Both the position numbers and the translations under genes were made by a program. DNA of 64,000 nucleotides from CAYSRC01 sp964446385 (GTDB lineage: Bacteria > Bacillota > Clostridia > Oscillospirales > Ruminococcaceae). This document shows, one piece after another, positions 8,146 through 16,582 of the stretch (the first letter of the stretch is position 1; every line of letters starts with the position of its first letter). A model generated the notes under the pieces. It searched no databases. It was not told where the DNA came from and saw only the letters and a list, made by a program, of their open reading frames with translations. Location: positions 3,696-67,695 of the forward strand of contig CAYUOH010000012.1 of NCBI GenBank assembly GCA_964446385.1, given 5' to 3'.

Positions 8146-8502
8146 TTACATTTTAGCTTTTCTTAATTTAACTATTTCTACAACTACGCCGATAAAGACT
8201 GAGGCGACGAAAGTCAGCATCCAAATATACCACATATTGTTTGTCGACGCTCCTCTTGGATCAAGCGTGTCCTTTTGAAAGACGTATCCAATAATGAATG
8301 AAATAGGATATCCAAGTGCTGTGAAAAGCATAACGGTTTTGCTTTTAAAGGATGCAGAAATAATAATTACTAAAATACCGAAAAATAAAAGCAACAAAGG
8401 AAACTGTTTCATTCCGTGAATGTTAAATAGTGCATATCGGCATAGTAAAAAGCTCACAAGAAGAATGCCAAAGGTAATAATGGCGGTTTTAATTTGTTTC
8501 AT
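8146..8502 (-). CDS. Small integral membrane protein of the ECF sigma operon
   Basis: A 118-residue protein with about four hydrophobic segments (IKTAIITFGILLVSFLL; FPLLLLFFGILVIIISA; VMLFTALGYPISFIIGYVF; WMLTFVASVFIGVVVEIV). I chose the ATG at 8502 because it overlaps the end of the upstream lipoprotein gene by 14 bases and gives a normal start MKQIK; a longer frame in the same phase would run deep into that gene. No family recognised. The overlap implies translational coupling and a shared role with the lipoprotein, perhaps in envelope stress sensing. Confidence 0.7.
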   Translation of the reverse strand: MKQIKTAIITFGILLVSFLLCRYALFNIHGMKQFPLLLLFFGILVIIISASFKSKTVMLFTALGYPISFIIGYVFQKDTLDPRGASTNNMWYIWMLTFVASVFIGVVVEIVKLRKAKM

Positions 8503-9220
8503 ATTTCTCCATGTACATGACCGTAATGTCGTCAAGATAATATTCGGTGAATCCCTCAAAACCCGAGTCAGTACCGATGATAAGATATACATGTCCCTCG
8601 GCATTCGCCTTTGCCGTGCATGCGATGCTTATTTCTTTGAATACAAAACCCTCTGCAACACCATCAGGTTTTGTCATATCACCAACCACAGCCAGATCAT
8701 TTCCACCCTGTGACTGGCTTCCTATGTCAACATTTATAATTCTTTCTACACCATCTTCTGCGGTCCCGACTATCGGGTACTCGGATGCAATACCTGTTTT
8801 AACAAACACTGCTTCTCCGGGGGATCCTCCGATACCCATTAATCCACCTTCCACTTTGGTAGCTAACTTAAAGCTGATATCAAATGTGTATTCGGTGCTT
8901 GCGTCAAATCCTGCTAACTCTTTGACATACCCCATAAATATATCATCGCTGCGGTTGCTAGAGGCTATATACAGGCCGAAGCTTTCTTCTCCGGACACCG
9001 GTATTTCATCATACCGGAATTCCATGCCGTATTTATCAAGGCCGTCATCATCAATACTATAATCTGCAAAGATTGGCTCAAAGCCCTGTGAGTCCTCCGC
9101 AAAGTCGGCTTGGAAGACGATTTTTTTGCCTCCCGGCTCTTCTGTACTTTTGGTATCGCACCCTGCCAACAGGCTCAGAGCACAGAGGCTGATAATGATT
9201 ACTGCCAATATCTTTTTCAT
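8489..9220 (-). CDS. Secreted lipoprotein with predicted beta-sandwich domain
   Basis: A 243-residue lipoprotein: signal peptide MKKILAVIIISLCALSLLAGC with lipobox LLAGC, so the mature protein is anchored by Cys21 on the outer face of the membrane. The rest is acidic and strand-rich and ends with YYLDDITVMY, a pattern common at the end of jelly-roll carbohydrate-binding-like domains. It has no catalytic motif. It lies 86 bases after the anti-sigma-like gene and overlaps the next membrane-protein gene, so it belongs to the ECF sigma operon and may be a surface sensor or effector. Function unknown. Confidence 0.8.
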   Translation of the reverse strand: MKKILAVIIISLCALSLLAGCDTKSTEEPGGKKIVFQADFAEDSQGFEPIFADYSIDDDGLDKYGMEFRYDEIPVSGEESFGLYIASSNRSDDIFMGYVKELAGFDASTEYTFDISFKLATKVEGGLMGIGGSPGEAVFVKTGIASEYPIVGTAEDGVERIINVDIGSQSQGGNDLAVVGDMTKPDGVAEGFVFKEISIACTAKANAEGHVYLIIGTDSGFEGFTEYYLDDITVMYMEKYETN

Positions 9221-9306
9221 ATTATTTCCTTTCTATCTCAATTACTGAAAAATTTACATCGGAGCGCACTTCACAATGTCAAAATAATTGTAGATTATAA
9301 TTTAAC

Positions 9307-10725
9307 TTATTTATTGGTATTTACAGACTGAAAAATCAGAAGGGCGGTTTCGGCGTCTATCCCTTGAGACGAAAGGACAACGGAGATGTCTTCGTCATAC
9401 CGGACTCCAATGTCGATTTTACTCCCAAATGAATATGGTTCTCCATTTGAGGATTCCTTTTTTTCATATTCCGAAATGGTGTCTGTACTCAACTCTGATA
9501 CGTCAATCATAGGTCCAGCCCATCCATTTTTCTCATACTCATCCCGATGTGTGATGGTGATTACATAACTAAGGGAAGGATCTGACAATCCGGAATACTC
9601 TATCCGAATTTCTTTTGTCCCGCTATCTTTTGCTGTGTCCGGATTCAAATAGTAATAAACATCAACCAAGAAAGGCACGGAGTCTCCCACAGTGAAAGAA
9701 GGAATATATCCGCCGAGTTCCGGATCATTCATGCATTTAATAAGTTTTTCAGATAGTTCATTCACAGGTGGAACCGAAGTCTGGCCTGTTGTACCTGAGA
9801 GAGCATCAACAAATGACTTAAATTCACTTTCCGGAATCTGAACGCAGAGGTCAAGAATTCCCTGAAAACGTACATATCCGTTTTCATACAGGCGAAGATG
9901 AACGTCCAGACCGTTATTCAAGAGGAAATAGACATGATAATTTTCGGTACCATAAATCGCTGACGCCGAATAGCCTTCCTTTTGAGGAACGGATTCCCAT
10001 GGAATAAATTCTGCTTTGTCAATTGCGTTAATAAATGTGCGTACGACGTTGTCTTGCCCTTCAAGCAGATACACGTTACCTTCGCTGTTATACCATGAGG
10101 CGCGGGTTTCATATTGGACTCCGATGTAGTTCTCAGATAGATTAAGTCTGTCTTCATATAGCTCTGAGCCGTATTTCATTGTGATTCCGGTATTGCAGAT
10201 ATAGGTGCCAATATCTCCGTTATCATATTTCATGCAAAGCATAAAAGAGGGATCAAATCCTTTCACAGCATAGAACTCTCCGCTCACACTGCCGGCATAA
10301 TCCACATATCCTTCTTTCGGTGTCCATTCGTCTATCAGCCCTGTTGCCGTACCGAGATGTTCTCCAATGATATCCGCAGCATCGCTCGACCAATCATATT
10401 GCACATAACATCTGCACTGATAGATAAAAAACCCGATCATATCTTCAATCACACCGTTGGATTTCGACAGAAACACTTCCCTTTTGGGAATTGTTACTCC
10501 GTTATCCGTAACGGTAATTCCGGTGCTGTCCTCAATCTGTGTAGGTGAACTCATCAGTTTTGGTACTGCTACAGCTGCCGCAACAACAAGACACAGGCAG
10601 GCTGCCATAACCGCCCATTTCGTCCATGCGAGAGCCTTCTTTTTGATTTTCAATGATTCCTCGGCTTCGGATATCAGGTCAGTATCTACCTGAGATATAT
10701 CCTGAAGTAAATCTTTTCCTCTCAT
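9307..10725 (-). CDS. Single-pass membrane protein, probable anti-sigma factor
   Basis: A 472-residue protein with about 35 charged N-terminal residues (RGKDLLQDISQVDTDLI; AEESLKIKKK), one membrane segment (about 37-56, WAVMAACLCLVVAAAVAVP) and a long extracytoplasmic part without a recognised enzyme domain. This layout and its ATGA overlap with the upstream ECF sigma factor gene are those of clostridial anti-sigma factors: the short cytoplasmic segment holds the sigma factor until the outer part senses a signal. No zinc-binding HxxxCxxC anti-sigma motif is present, so the contact would be of the non-ZAS kind. The role rests on position and topology. Confidence 0.75.
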   Translation of the reverse strand: MRGKDLLQDISQVDTDLISEAEESLKIKKKALAWTKWAVMAACLCLVVAAAVAVPKLMSSPTQIEDSTGITVTDNGVTIPKREVFLSKSNGVIEDMIGFFIYQCRCYVQYDWSSDAADIIGEHLGTATGLIDEWTPKEGYVDYAGSVSGEFYAVKGFDPSFMLCMKYDNGDIGTYICNTGITMKYGSELYEDRLNLSENYIGVQYETRASWYNSEGNVYLLEGQDNVVRTFINAIDKAEFIPWESVPQKEGYSASAIYGTENYHVYFLLNNGLDVHLRLYENGYVRFQGILDLCVQIPESEFKSFVDALSGTTGQTSVPPVNELSEKLIKCMNDPELGGYIPSFTVGDSVPFLVDVYYYLNPDTAKDSGTKEIRIEYSGLSDPSLSYVITITHRDEYEKNGWAGPMIDVSELSTDTISEYEKKESSNGEPYSFGSKIDIGVRYDEDISVVLSSQGIDAETALLIFQSVNTNK

Positions 10726-11282
10726 AATGAGTAACCCTCCTTAATCAAATACTCACGGAGATCATTGCGAACCCGGAAGAGCGTCGTTTTTACCTTGCTT
10801 ACGCTGAATCCGAATCTTTCGGCGATGGATGATACTGACTCGAGGAAGAAATAGCGCTGCATGAATATCAGACGCTTCTCCTTCGATAAACTGCGGAGAA
10901 AAGTGCTGATGATACCGCCGAGAACATTTCCGTCGATACGGCTTTCCACGTCATCGGGTGCGGGGATGCATTGTTCCATTTCCTCAGTCAGTTCCGATAT
11001 AAACGCGCTTCGCTTCAACCTATTCCGTTCAATGCATCGGTTGATTGAAATATTGCGGATTATGCGTAAAAGGAACTGTAACAGATAGGTACGCGGTTCA
11101 TGGGGTGGGATACGTTTCCACGCTTCCATGTAGGTATCACTCTCGCATTCTTCGGATGTCTGCAAATCTTCGGTAATCCGGTATGCTGTTTTTCGAAGAC
11201 TGCTGCCATATTTTTCAGACGTGAGTCTGATGGCATCTTCGCTTCGGTTCAGATAAAGATCAACAACTTGATTGTCTTCCAA
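10722..11282 (-). CDS. ECF-type RNA polymerase sigma factor
   Basis: A 186-residue sigma-70-family factor with region 2 (about 20-85, including TSEECESDTYMEAWKRIPP and FLLRIIRNISINRCI) and region 4 (about 125-180, with SSIAERFGFSVSKVKTTLFRVRNDL as the -35-binding helix-turn-helix). Region 3 and region 1 are absent, as in ECF factors. It is the first gene of a five-gene operon and overlaps the anti-sigma candidate by four bases. Its own promoter may carry a GTAACC-type -35 box, which would make it autoregulated. Confidence 0.9.
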   Translation of the reverse strand: MEDNQVVDLYLNRSEDAIRLTSEKYGSSLRKTAYRITEDLQTSEECESDTYMEAWKRIPPHEPRTYLLQFLLRIIRNISINRCIERNRLKRSAFISELTEEMEQCIPAPDDVESRIDGNVLGGIISTFLRSLSKEKRLIFMQRYFFLESVSSIAERFGFSVSKVKTTLFRVRNDLREYLIKEGYSL

Positions 11283-11330
11283 AAGCCCTGACCTCCTTTC
11301 GTAGTTTTATTTTGAAAGGCCTTCACAGTA

Positions 11331-11359
11331 TATAGCAATATTTGACCTGCGTTGGTTAC
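11331..11359 (-). promoter_or_regulatory. Candidate ECF-type promoter of the sigma operon
   Basis: Minus strand: GTAACC (11354-11359) followed after 16 bases by TGCTAT, 50-70 bases before the sigma factor start. The AACC core resembles -35 boxes of autoregulated ECF factors, and no good sigma-A promoter is visible in this stretch. The call is tentative. Confidence 0.35.
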
Positions 11360-11471
11360 ACAAAACGAAAATTTTTTAGTTAATTTAACCGTGAAGAAAA
11401 AAGATAATTAAAACCTTAGTTCAAATAACATTGAGATCATTAAATACAGTATATCATGCACCTGTAATGAA

Positions 11472-11509
11472 AAGAAAAAATGCCTATGTTTTTGGATACA
11501 TAGGCATTT
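11472..11509 (-). terminator. Terminator after lysS
   Basis: A 12-bp stem (AAATGCCTATGT/ACATAGGCATTT) with a loop of eight bases, followed on the minus strand by TTTTTTCTTTTC, about 55 bases after the lysS stop codon. It ends the lysS transcript. Confidence 0.88.
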
Positions 11510-11564
11510 ACAATTCTATTTGTCGTCGGTGAATATATGAATCAAACGAACGAACTTAGGACAA

Positions 11565-13517
11565 TCAATACATTTTTGCCCCTGCCGGAATATGATCATC
11601 CAGTATCAATAGATGGAGTTTTTCCTCTCCTTCTTCACGGTGAACAGCAGAGATCAGCATACCGCAGGACTCGATGCCCATCATGGGCCTCGGAGGCAGA
11701 TTGGTGATTGCCACACAGGTCTTGCCGATCAACTCTTCAGGTTCGTAATAGGCGTGAATTCCGCTTAATATCGTCCTTTTAGCATCTGTTCCGTCATCCA
11801 AAGTGAACTTCAGGAGCTTCTTTGACTTTGGAACTGCCTCGCATTCGAGGACCTTTACCACACGGAAATCAGACTTTGAGAAGGTCTCAAAATCGACAAG
11901 ATCAGTGAACAGAGGCTCAATTTCGACCTTGCTGAAATCAATTATTTCGTGCTCGGCGGGTGCTGCTTCAGGAACAGCAACGGGAGCCTCATCAACCTGC
12001 TTTTCTTTCTTAATAGGGTCCAGAGACTTCATTGTCGGGAACAGGAGTACGTCACGGATGGCAGTTGCGCCGGTAAGCAGCATGCACATGCGGTCGATGC
12101 CGAAACCGATACCGCCCGTGGGAGGCATACCGATTTCAAGAGCTTCGAGGAAGTCCTCGTCAGTATGGTTGGCTTCTTCATCGCCCTTGGACAATAGCTC
12201 CTCCTGGGCGGCAAAGCGCTCACGCTGGTCGATAGGGTCGTTCAGTTCGGAATAGGCGTTGGCCATCTCCCATCCGTTCATGAAGAACTCGAAACGTTCA
12301 ACATAATCAGGATCGGACGGCTTGCGCTTGGTAAGAGGAGAAATCTCCACCGGATGGTCCATTAGGAATGTAGGCTGGATAAGATTAGGCTCGGCATATT
12401 CCTCGAAGAACAGATTTAGAATGTCGCCCTTCTTATGATGCTCAAGGAATTCTATGTTGTGGCTGCGGGAAGATTCACGGGCCTGCTCCAGCGTTTTAAT
12501 TTCGTTGAAATCTACTCCTGAGTACTGCTTTACGGCGTCCAGCATCGTCAGACGGCGAAAAGGTTTGCCGAGATCCATGGTTACGCCGTTGTATTCAATA
12601 ACTGTGGTACCCAAAACCTCCTGCGCCACAAAGCGGTACATGGTTTCGGTAAGCTCCATCATGCCGTTGTAATCGGTATAGGCCTGATAAAGCTCCATAA
12701 GAGTGAATTCGGGGTTGTGACGGGTATCAAGGCCCTCGTTGCGGAAAACACGGCCGATTTCATAAACCTTGTCAAATCCGCCGATAATAAGGCGCTTGAG
12801 ATAAAGTTCGAGTGAAATGCGAAGCTTGAGATCCTCACTAAGGGCATTAAAATGGGTCGTGAAAGGACGGGCAGCCGCTCCCCCGGCGTTGGAAACCAGC
12901 ATGGGGGTTTCGACCTCCATAAATCCTCTGTCCGCCAGAAATTCGCGAATAGCCGTGATTATCCTGCTACGCTTTACAAAAACCTCTTTGCTTTCAGGAT
13001 TGGTAATAAGATCCAGATATCTCTTGCGGTAGCGCGCATCTGTATCGGTAAGACCGTGATATTTTTCTGGCAGAGAACGAAGCGATTTACTTAAGAGCTT
13101 TATCTCCTCAGCATGAACGGTAATTTCGCCGCTTCCGGTACGGAAAACATAACCTTTGATACCGATAATATCTCCGATATCCCACTTCTTGAAAGCAGCG
13201 TATTCTTCATCGCCCACGTCGTCCCGGCGAACATATGCCTGAATGGTGCCGGTGCTGTCCTGAAGATTCAGGAAACTGGCTTTGCCCATTATGCGGCGGG
13301 TCATTATACGACCTGCTATGGCTACCACGGGAGCGTCTTTCCCGTTATCGGAAAAACTGCCGGCGATATCCACGGCGTAATCGGTAACCGGATAGGTCAT
13401 AACTTCAAACGGATTCTGTCCGTTATTCTTCAATTCTTTCAGCTTTTCCTTGCGGATGGCTATCAGTTCGTTTTCGTCTCTGGTCTCTTCCTGAGCAGAG
13501 TTTACACGGTTTTCCAT
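11565..13517 (-). CDS. lysS: Lysyl-tRNA synthetase (class II) with C-terminal tRNA-binding domain
   Basis: A 650-residue enzyme that charges tRNA-Lys. The first 500 or so residues are a standard class II LysRS: OB-fold anticodon-binding domain, then catalytic core with motif 2 around VFRNEGLDTRHNPEF and motif 3 GIGFGIDRMCML. After an Ala/Pro/Glu linker (about 510-535) comes an extra domain of about 110 residues (DFRVVKVLECEAVP, PRPMMGIESCGMLISA) of the Trbp111/EMAP-II OB-fold type, best known from the C-terminus of MetRS. Usual bacterial LysRS lacks it and is about 500 residues long. I chose the ATG at 13517 (GGAGG five bases upstream) over one nine codons earlier. The extra domain probably increases tRNA affinity. 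Confidence 0.95.
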   Translation of the reverse strand: MENRVNSAQEETRDENELIAIRKEKLKELKNNGQNPFEVMTYPVTDYAVDIAGSFSDNGKDAPVVAIAGRIMTRRIMGKASFLNLQDSTGTIQAYVRRDDVGDEEYAAFKKWDIGDIIGIKGYVFRTGSGEITVHAEEIKLLSKSLRSLPEKYHGLTDTDARYRKRYLDLITNPESKEVFVKRSRIITAIREFLADRGFMEVETPMLVSNAGGAAARPFTTHFNALSEDLKLRISLELYLKRLIIGGFDKVYEIGRVFRNEGLDTRHNPEFTLMELYQAYTDYNGMMELTETMYRFVAQEVLGTTVIEYNGVTMDLGKPFRRLTMLDAVKQYSGVDFNEIKTLEQARESSRSHNIEFLEHHKKGDILNLFFEEYAEPNLIQPTFLMDHPVEISPLTKRKPSDPDYVERFEFFMNGWEMANAYSELNDPIDQRERFAAQEELLSKGDEEANHTDEDFLEALEIGMPPTGGIGFGIDRMCMLLTGATAIRDVLLFPTMKSLDPIKKEKQVDEAPVAVPEAAPAEHEIIDFSKVEIEPLFTDLVDFETFSKSDFRVVKVLECEAVPKSKKLLKFTLDDGTDAKRTILSGIHAYYEPEELIGKTCVAITNLPPRPMMGIESCGMLISAVHREEGEEKLHLLILDDHIPAGAKMY

Positions 13518-13549
13518 TTGTTCCTCCGAAATGTGTCTATACATAATAC

Positions 13550-13588
13550 AGGCGACCCTCCTCAGGCACTGCCAGATCCGGGTCGCCT
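13550..13588 (-). terminator. Inverted repeat between greA and lysS
   Basis: AGGCGACCC and GGGTCGCCT form a perfect 9-bp stem with a 21-base loop. On the minus strand it begins about 20 bases after the greA stop and ends 33 bases before the lysS start. It lacks a proper U-tract (TGTATTATG follows), so it may be a weak terminator, a processing site or part of the lysS leader rather than a full stop. Confidence 0.55.
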
Positions 13589-13607
13589 AAATATTTTATT
13601 ATATGAA

Positions 13608-14093
13608 TCAGTTGAATTTTTGCTTGCCTATTTCCCTGACCATAAAATTAGCAATGTCACCGGAGGGAAGCACCACTGTTACAACATCGCCCAGGGTGTG
13701 GCCGAGAAGGGCGGAGCCAACGGGAGATTCGTCGCTGATTTTGTTGTTGAACGGATCTGCCTCACCGGAGCTTACAATGGAATAATCAAGCAGTTCTTTG
13801 TATTCGGTATCATAAAGTTTTACGGTGGAGCCAACGGAAATGTGGTCGACGGAAAGCTCTTCCTCGTCGATTACGCGGGCGGTTGATAAGAGCTTTTCAA
13901 GCTCTGCAATGCGGGCTTCCATTATAGCCTGAGAGTTTTTAGCCTCGTCATACTCGCTGTTTTCACTGAGGTCGCCGTGACTGCGGGCTTCCTTGATGAT
14001 GTCGGCCATCTCTTTACGTTTAACTGTTTTAAGGAGATCAAGCTCCTGTTCAAGAGCGATAAGTTTTGATTTGCTGATTAAAGTTTCACCCAT
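13608..14093 (-). CDS. greA: Transcription elongation factor GreA
   Basis: A 161-residue GreA: an N-terminal antiparallel coiled coil (about 1-80), whose tip carries the conserved acidic DLSENSEYDEAK segment, and a C-terminal FKBP-like domain (SVGSTVKLYD; DESPVGSALLGHTLGDVV). It enters the RNA polymerase secondary channel and stimulates cleavage of backtracked transcripts. I took the ATG at 14093 (MGETLISKSK), which gives the normal length; an upstream in-frame start would add 25 AT-rich residues foreign to the family. It lies just ahead of lysS, an arrangement seen in many Firmicutes. Confidence 0.93.
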   Translation of the reverse strand: MGETLISKSKLIALEQELDLLKTVKRKEMADIIKEARSHGDLSENSEYDEAKNSQAIMEARIAELEKLLSTARVIDEEELSVDHISVGSTVKLYDTEYKELLDYSIVSSGEADPFNNKISDESPVGSALLGHTLGDVVTVVLPSGDIANFMVREIGKQKFN

Positions 14094-14184
14094 TTTGTAA
14101 ATATACTCTCTTTCAGTTTTAATGAGACAATTACGGCGTATTCTATATAAAATATAGGTAAAAGTCAAGAGAAATTGACAGATG

Positions 14185-15384
14185 TTACACCATAATATTT
14201 CTCATATAATCACATAGCTTTGAAAACTGGATATCGGTTGCCTCATCGGGAATTTCGGAAAACTCGGTTCCCTCCGGAAGCTGGTATTCGAAATCAGGTA
14301 CTATGCCGGTCCCGTCAAAAGTGTTGCCTTTGGGGGTTTTAAGGACTGCAACGGCGATATCAACGCCTGTGCCGTCCGACAGAGGAAAGAGCTGACGGTA
14401 TTTTCCTTCGCCCGCGGTTGTTGAGCCCAGCGTTGTGACTCGCTTATTTTCGGACATTACAGCCGCAAAAACTTCTGCGTATCCTCTTGTATTTTCATTG
14501 ATTAGAATTCCTATGGGGATATCAAAGCTGGTGTCATTGCTTGTGAATAACACCTTAGATACATCATTGCGGAATGTTCCGCTTATCATGGTTCCGGTCG
14601 GCAGCAGAATATCCATCATATTCGCGATGTATTCAAGATTATAACCACCGAATACGTTACGCAGATCGATTACAATTCCGACAATAACATCGGTGGATTT
14701 GCGAGCTTCGTTGATGGCATTCTCAAACTGGGAGGCTGTAGTGGAGCAAACCGAAAGGATATGTATATAATAAATATCATCGAAGAAGGTGCTTGAAACA
14801 GACGGAATTACATAAGAGGAAATCTCAAGTTCGATCTCACTTTCCTCACCGTCACGGTTGGTGACGATACGCATGATATCGCCTTCGTTTCCGACCAGAA
14901 GCAACTGAGATTCTTCCTCAGTAAGGGGCAGCAGATCGCTCCCATTAATTGAAACCACAATGTCCCCCTGTTGAATTTCGGAGGCAGCTGCAGAACTTCC
15001 GCTGACGGTATCGGTAACAACCATATAGCCGCTGGCGTCCTGCTCTATCACAAGACCTGTGCCCACGGCACTGCCCTTGATATCGATATTGCGGGAGGTA
15101 ATCTGGGAGGCAGAAAGATATTTTGCATCGCCTTCGGACAGACCGTCCATATAACCGTTTGAAATTCCTTCAATAATTGCGTTGTCATCCGGAGCGGAAT
15201 AGAAATTGTTTCGTACAGCGTCGTCTATTTCCTCCAGCTTGGTGTACATTTCGCTTCGTTCCTTGACCGACAGAACCTTGCTGTCAAAACTGTTCATTGA
15301 ATAGATTACCGTTACCGTAAAGGTCACCGCTATGGCCATCAGGATGAACGAAATCATTACACCTACAGATATTTTTTTGTTCAT
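14185..15384 (-). CDS. S41 (C-terminal processing) peptidase homologue lacking its catalytic dyad
   Basis: A 399-residue protein with an N-terminal membrane anchor (about 8-30), a PDZ domain (about 105-190, GSAVGTGLVIEQDASGY; IQQGDIVVSING) and an S41 fold (about 200-370). Active CtpA/CtpB enzymes carry a serine in the SASASE segment and a lysine 25 residues later in TFGKGTVQ. Here the matching segments are NTRGYAE and TAGEGKYRQ: the serine position is Gly301 and the lysine position Glu326. It therefore looks like a pseudo-protease. It lies eight bases after the M23 gene in the ftsE-ftsX operon and may act as a scaffold or PDZ adaptor for that hydrolase. A shifted alignment using Lys328 is possible, but no serine fits. 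Confidence 0.85.
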   Translation of the reverse strand: MNKKISVGVMISFILMAIAVTFTVTVIYSMNSFDSKVLSVKERSEMYTKLEEIDDAVRNNFYSAPDDNAIIEGISNGYMDGLSEGDAKYLSASQITSRNIDIKGSAVGTGLVIEQDASGYMVVTDTVSGSSAAASEIQQGDIVVSINGSDLLPLTEEESQLLLVGNEGDIMRIVTNRDGEESEIELEISSYVIPSVSSTFFDDIYYIHILSVCSTTASQFENAINEARKSTDVIVGIVIDLRNVFGGYNLEYIANMMDILLPTGTMISGTFRNDVSKVLFTSNDTSFDIPIGILINENTRGYAEVFAAVMSENKRVTTLGSTTAGEGKYRQLFPLSDGTGVDIAVAVLKTPKGNTFDGTGIVPDFEYQLPEGTEFSEIPDEATDIQFSKLCDYMRNIMV

Positions 15385-15391
15385 ATATTAA

Positions 15392-16579
15392 TTAACCCTG
15401 TGAATAATAAATCATTGGATTTACACGCTCTCCGTTCATTCTGATTTCGAAGTGAAGGTGAGGTCCTGTGGAGTTGCCCGTGGAGCCAACGTAACCTATC
15501 GTTGTGCCCTGGTCCACCCACTGTCCCGTGTAAACCACGTATTGGTTCATATGACCGTAAACGGTGTAAATATCGCCGCCGTGGTCCATGATAACATAGT
15601 TGCCGTAACCGCCATAGTTGTAGGCGGCTATTTTTACATAACCGGAGTCGGCAGCCACAACCGGTTTCCAGTCGATGCCGCTGCCGGCAATATCAATACC
15701 GTAATGGTAGTTTGGCCTTCCGTAAAGGGTACGCCACCCGAAGCCGGAAGAAATGTAATAATAGTTCGGAACCGGCCAGACAAATTCGCCCATGCCGATA
15801 TACTCGGCATATCCGCTTCCAACGGAGGTTAGCCTGTTCCATTCCTCCTGCGTAGCCTCGAATATTGCCAGTATTTCGTCATAATCTTCCTCGGTGGCTG
15901 CCTTCATTGCCTGGGCGGCGGTAAAGGCTTCGTTGGCTTCCTGTTGCAGTGCGGCATATTCGTCGTACTTGGAGTCAAGCTCGCCCTTGTCACTTTCAAG
16001 GTTGTCGATTGATTCTGCTATCGCGACCTTGTCGCTTTCGATTTCCTTCTGCTCAATCATGAGGCGTTCTATAAGATCTGTGTCATGCTGGCTGACCCGA
16101 CGGTTTGATTCGCTGTTCATGACAAAATCGGTAAAACTTCCGGCACCCAGCAGAAGCTCCAGCGTGGAGGAATCTCCGTTGCTCATGTACAGGGCGCGCA
16201 TTCGCTCCTTGAAAAGCTCATAAGTTTCCTCGATATCCTTAATCTTCTGTTCAAGGTCCTTCTGACGCTGGGCCAGCTCCTCTTCCTTGAGGGAGATGGA
16301 TTCCTTAATCGCTTCAATCTGGCTCGCCACAATATTCTTGCGTTCGGCATATGTTGCGGCTCTGGCCTCTTCCTTCTTTATCTCGTCCTTGTAAGAAGAA
16401 ATCTGCTTGTTAAGGTTTTTAAGCTGACTCTGGAGCTCGATACGATGGTTTCTCAGCTCGTCCCTGCGGGCCTGCTCCTCTTCGGTTAACGCGTTGACGT
16501 TTATACCCGAAAAAGGCAGACATGTAATCAGAAGAACGACCGCAAGAGCTAACGAAACAACACGCAAATACTTCATCAT
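15392..16579 (-). CDS. M23 (LytM/EnvC-type) peptidoglycan hydrolase with coiled coil
   Basis: A 395-residue secreted protein: signal peptide (about 1-30), a long coiled coil (about 33-250, rich in K/E/Q heptads) and a C-terminal LytM domain (about 275-390). Zinc and catalytic motifs are intact: HYGID (HxxxD), YGHM and HLHFEI (HxH). Unlike EnvC, which only activates amidases, this domain should cut peptidoglycan itself, probably cross-bridges or stem peptides. The coiled coil is the part that FtsX proteins bind in PcsB and EnvC systems, and the gene starts four bases after ftsX. It is thus the likely FtsEX-controlled hydrolase for daughter-cell separation. Confidence 0.93.
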   Translation of the reverse strand: MMKYLRVVSLALAVVLLITCLPFSGINVNALTEEEQARRDELRNHRIELQSQLKNLNKQISSYKDEIKKEEARAATYAERKNIVASQIEAIKESISLKEEELAQRQKDLEQKIKDIEETYELFKERMRALYMSNGDSSTLELLLGAGSFTDFVMNSESNRRVSQHDTDLIERLMIEQKEIESDKVAIAESIDNLESDKGELDSKYDEYAALQQEANEAFTAAQAMKAATEEDYDEILAIFEATQEEWNRLTSVGSGYAEYIGMGEFVWPVPNYYYISSGFGWRTLYGRPNYHYGIDIAGSGIDWKPVVAADSGYVKIAAYNYGGYGNYVIMDHGGDIYTVYGHMNQYVVYTGQWVDQGTTIGYVGSTGNSTGPHLHFEIRMNGERVNPMIYYSQG

Positions 16580-16582
16580 AGC

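Noticed and set aside
8503..8604. A longer version of the membrane protein starting inside the upstream lipoprotein gene
   Set aside because: The added residues have no hydrophobic or conserved pattern and the start at 8502 gives the typical overlapping coupling.
13113..13886. A 257-residue plus-strand frame across lysS and greA
   Set aside because: It overlaps two well-supported genes and the spacer between them and has no family features.
14094..14168. An N-terminally longer GreA
   Set aside because: The extra 25 residues are encoded by AT-rich, promoter-like sequence and do not belong to the family; the shorter start gives the usual length.
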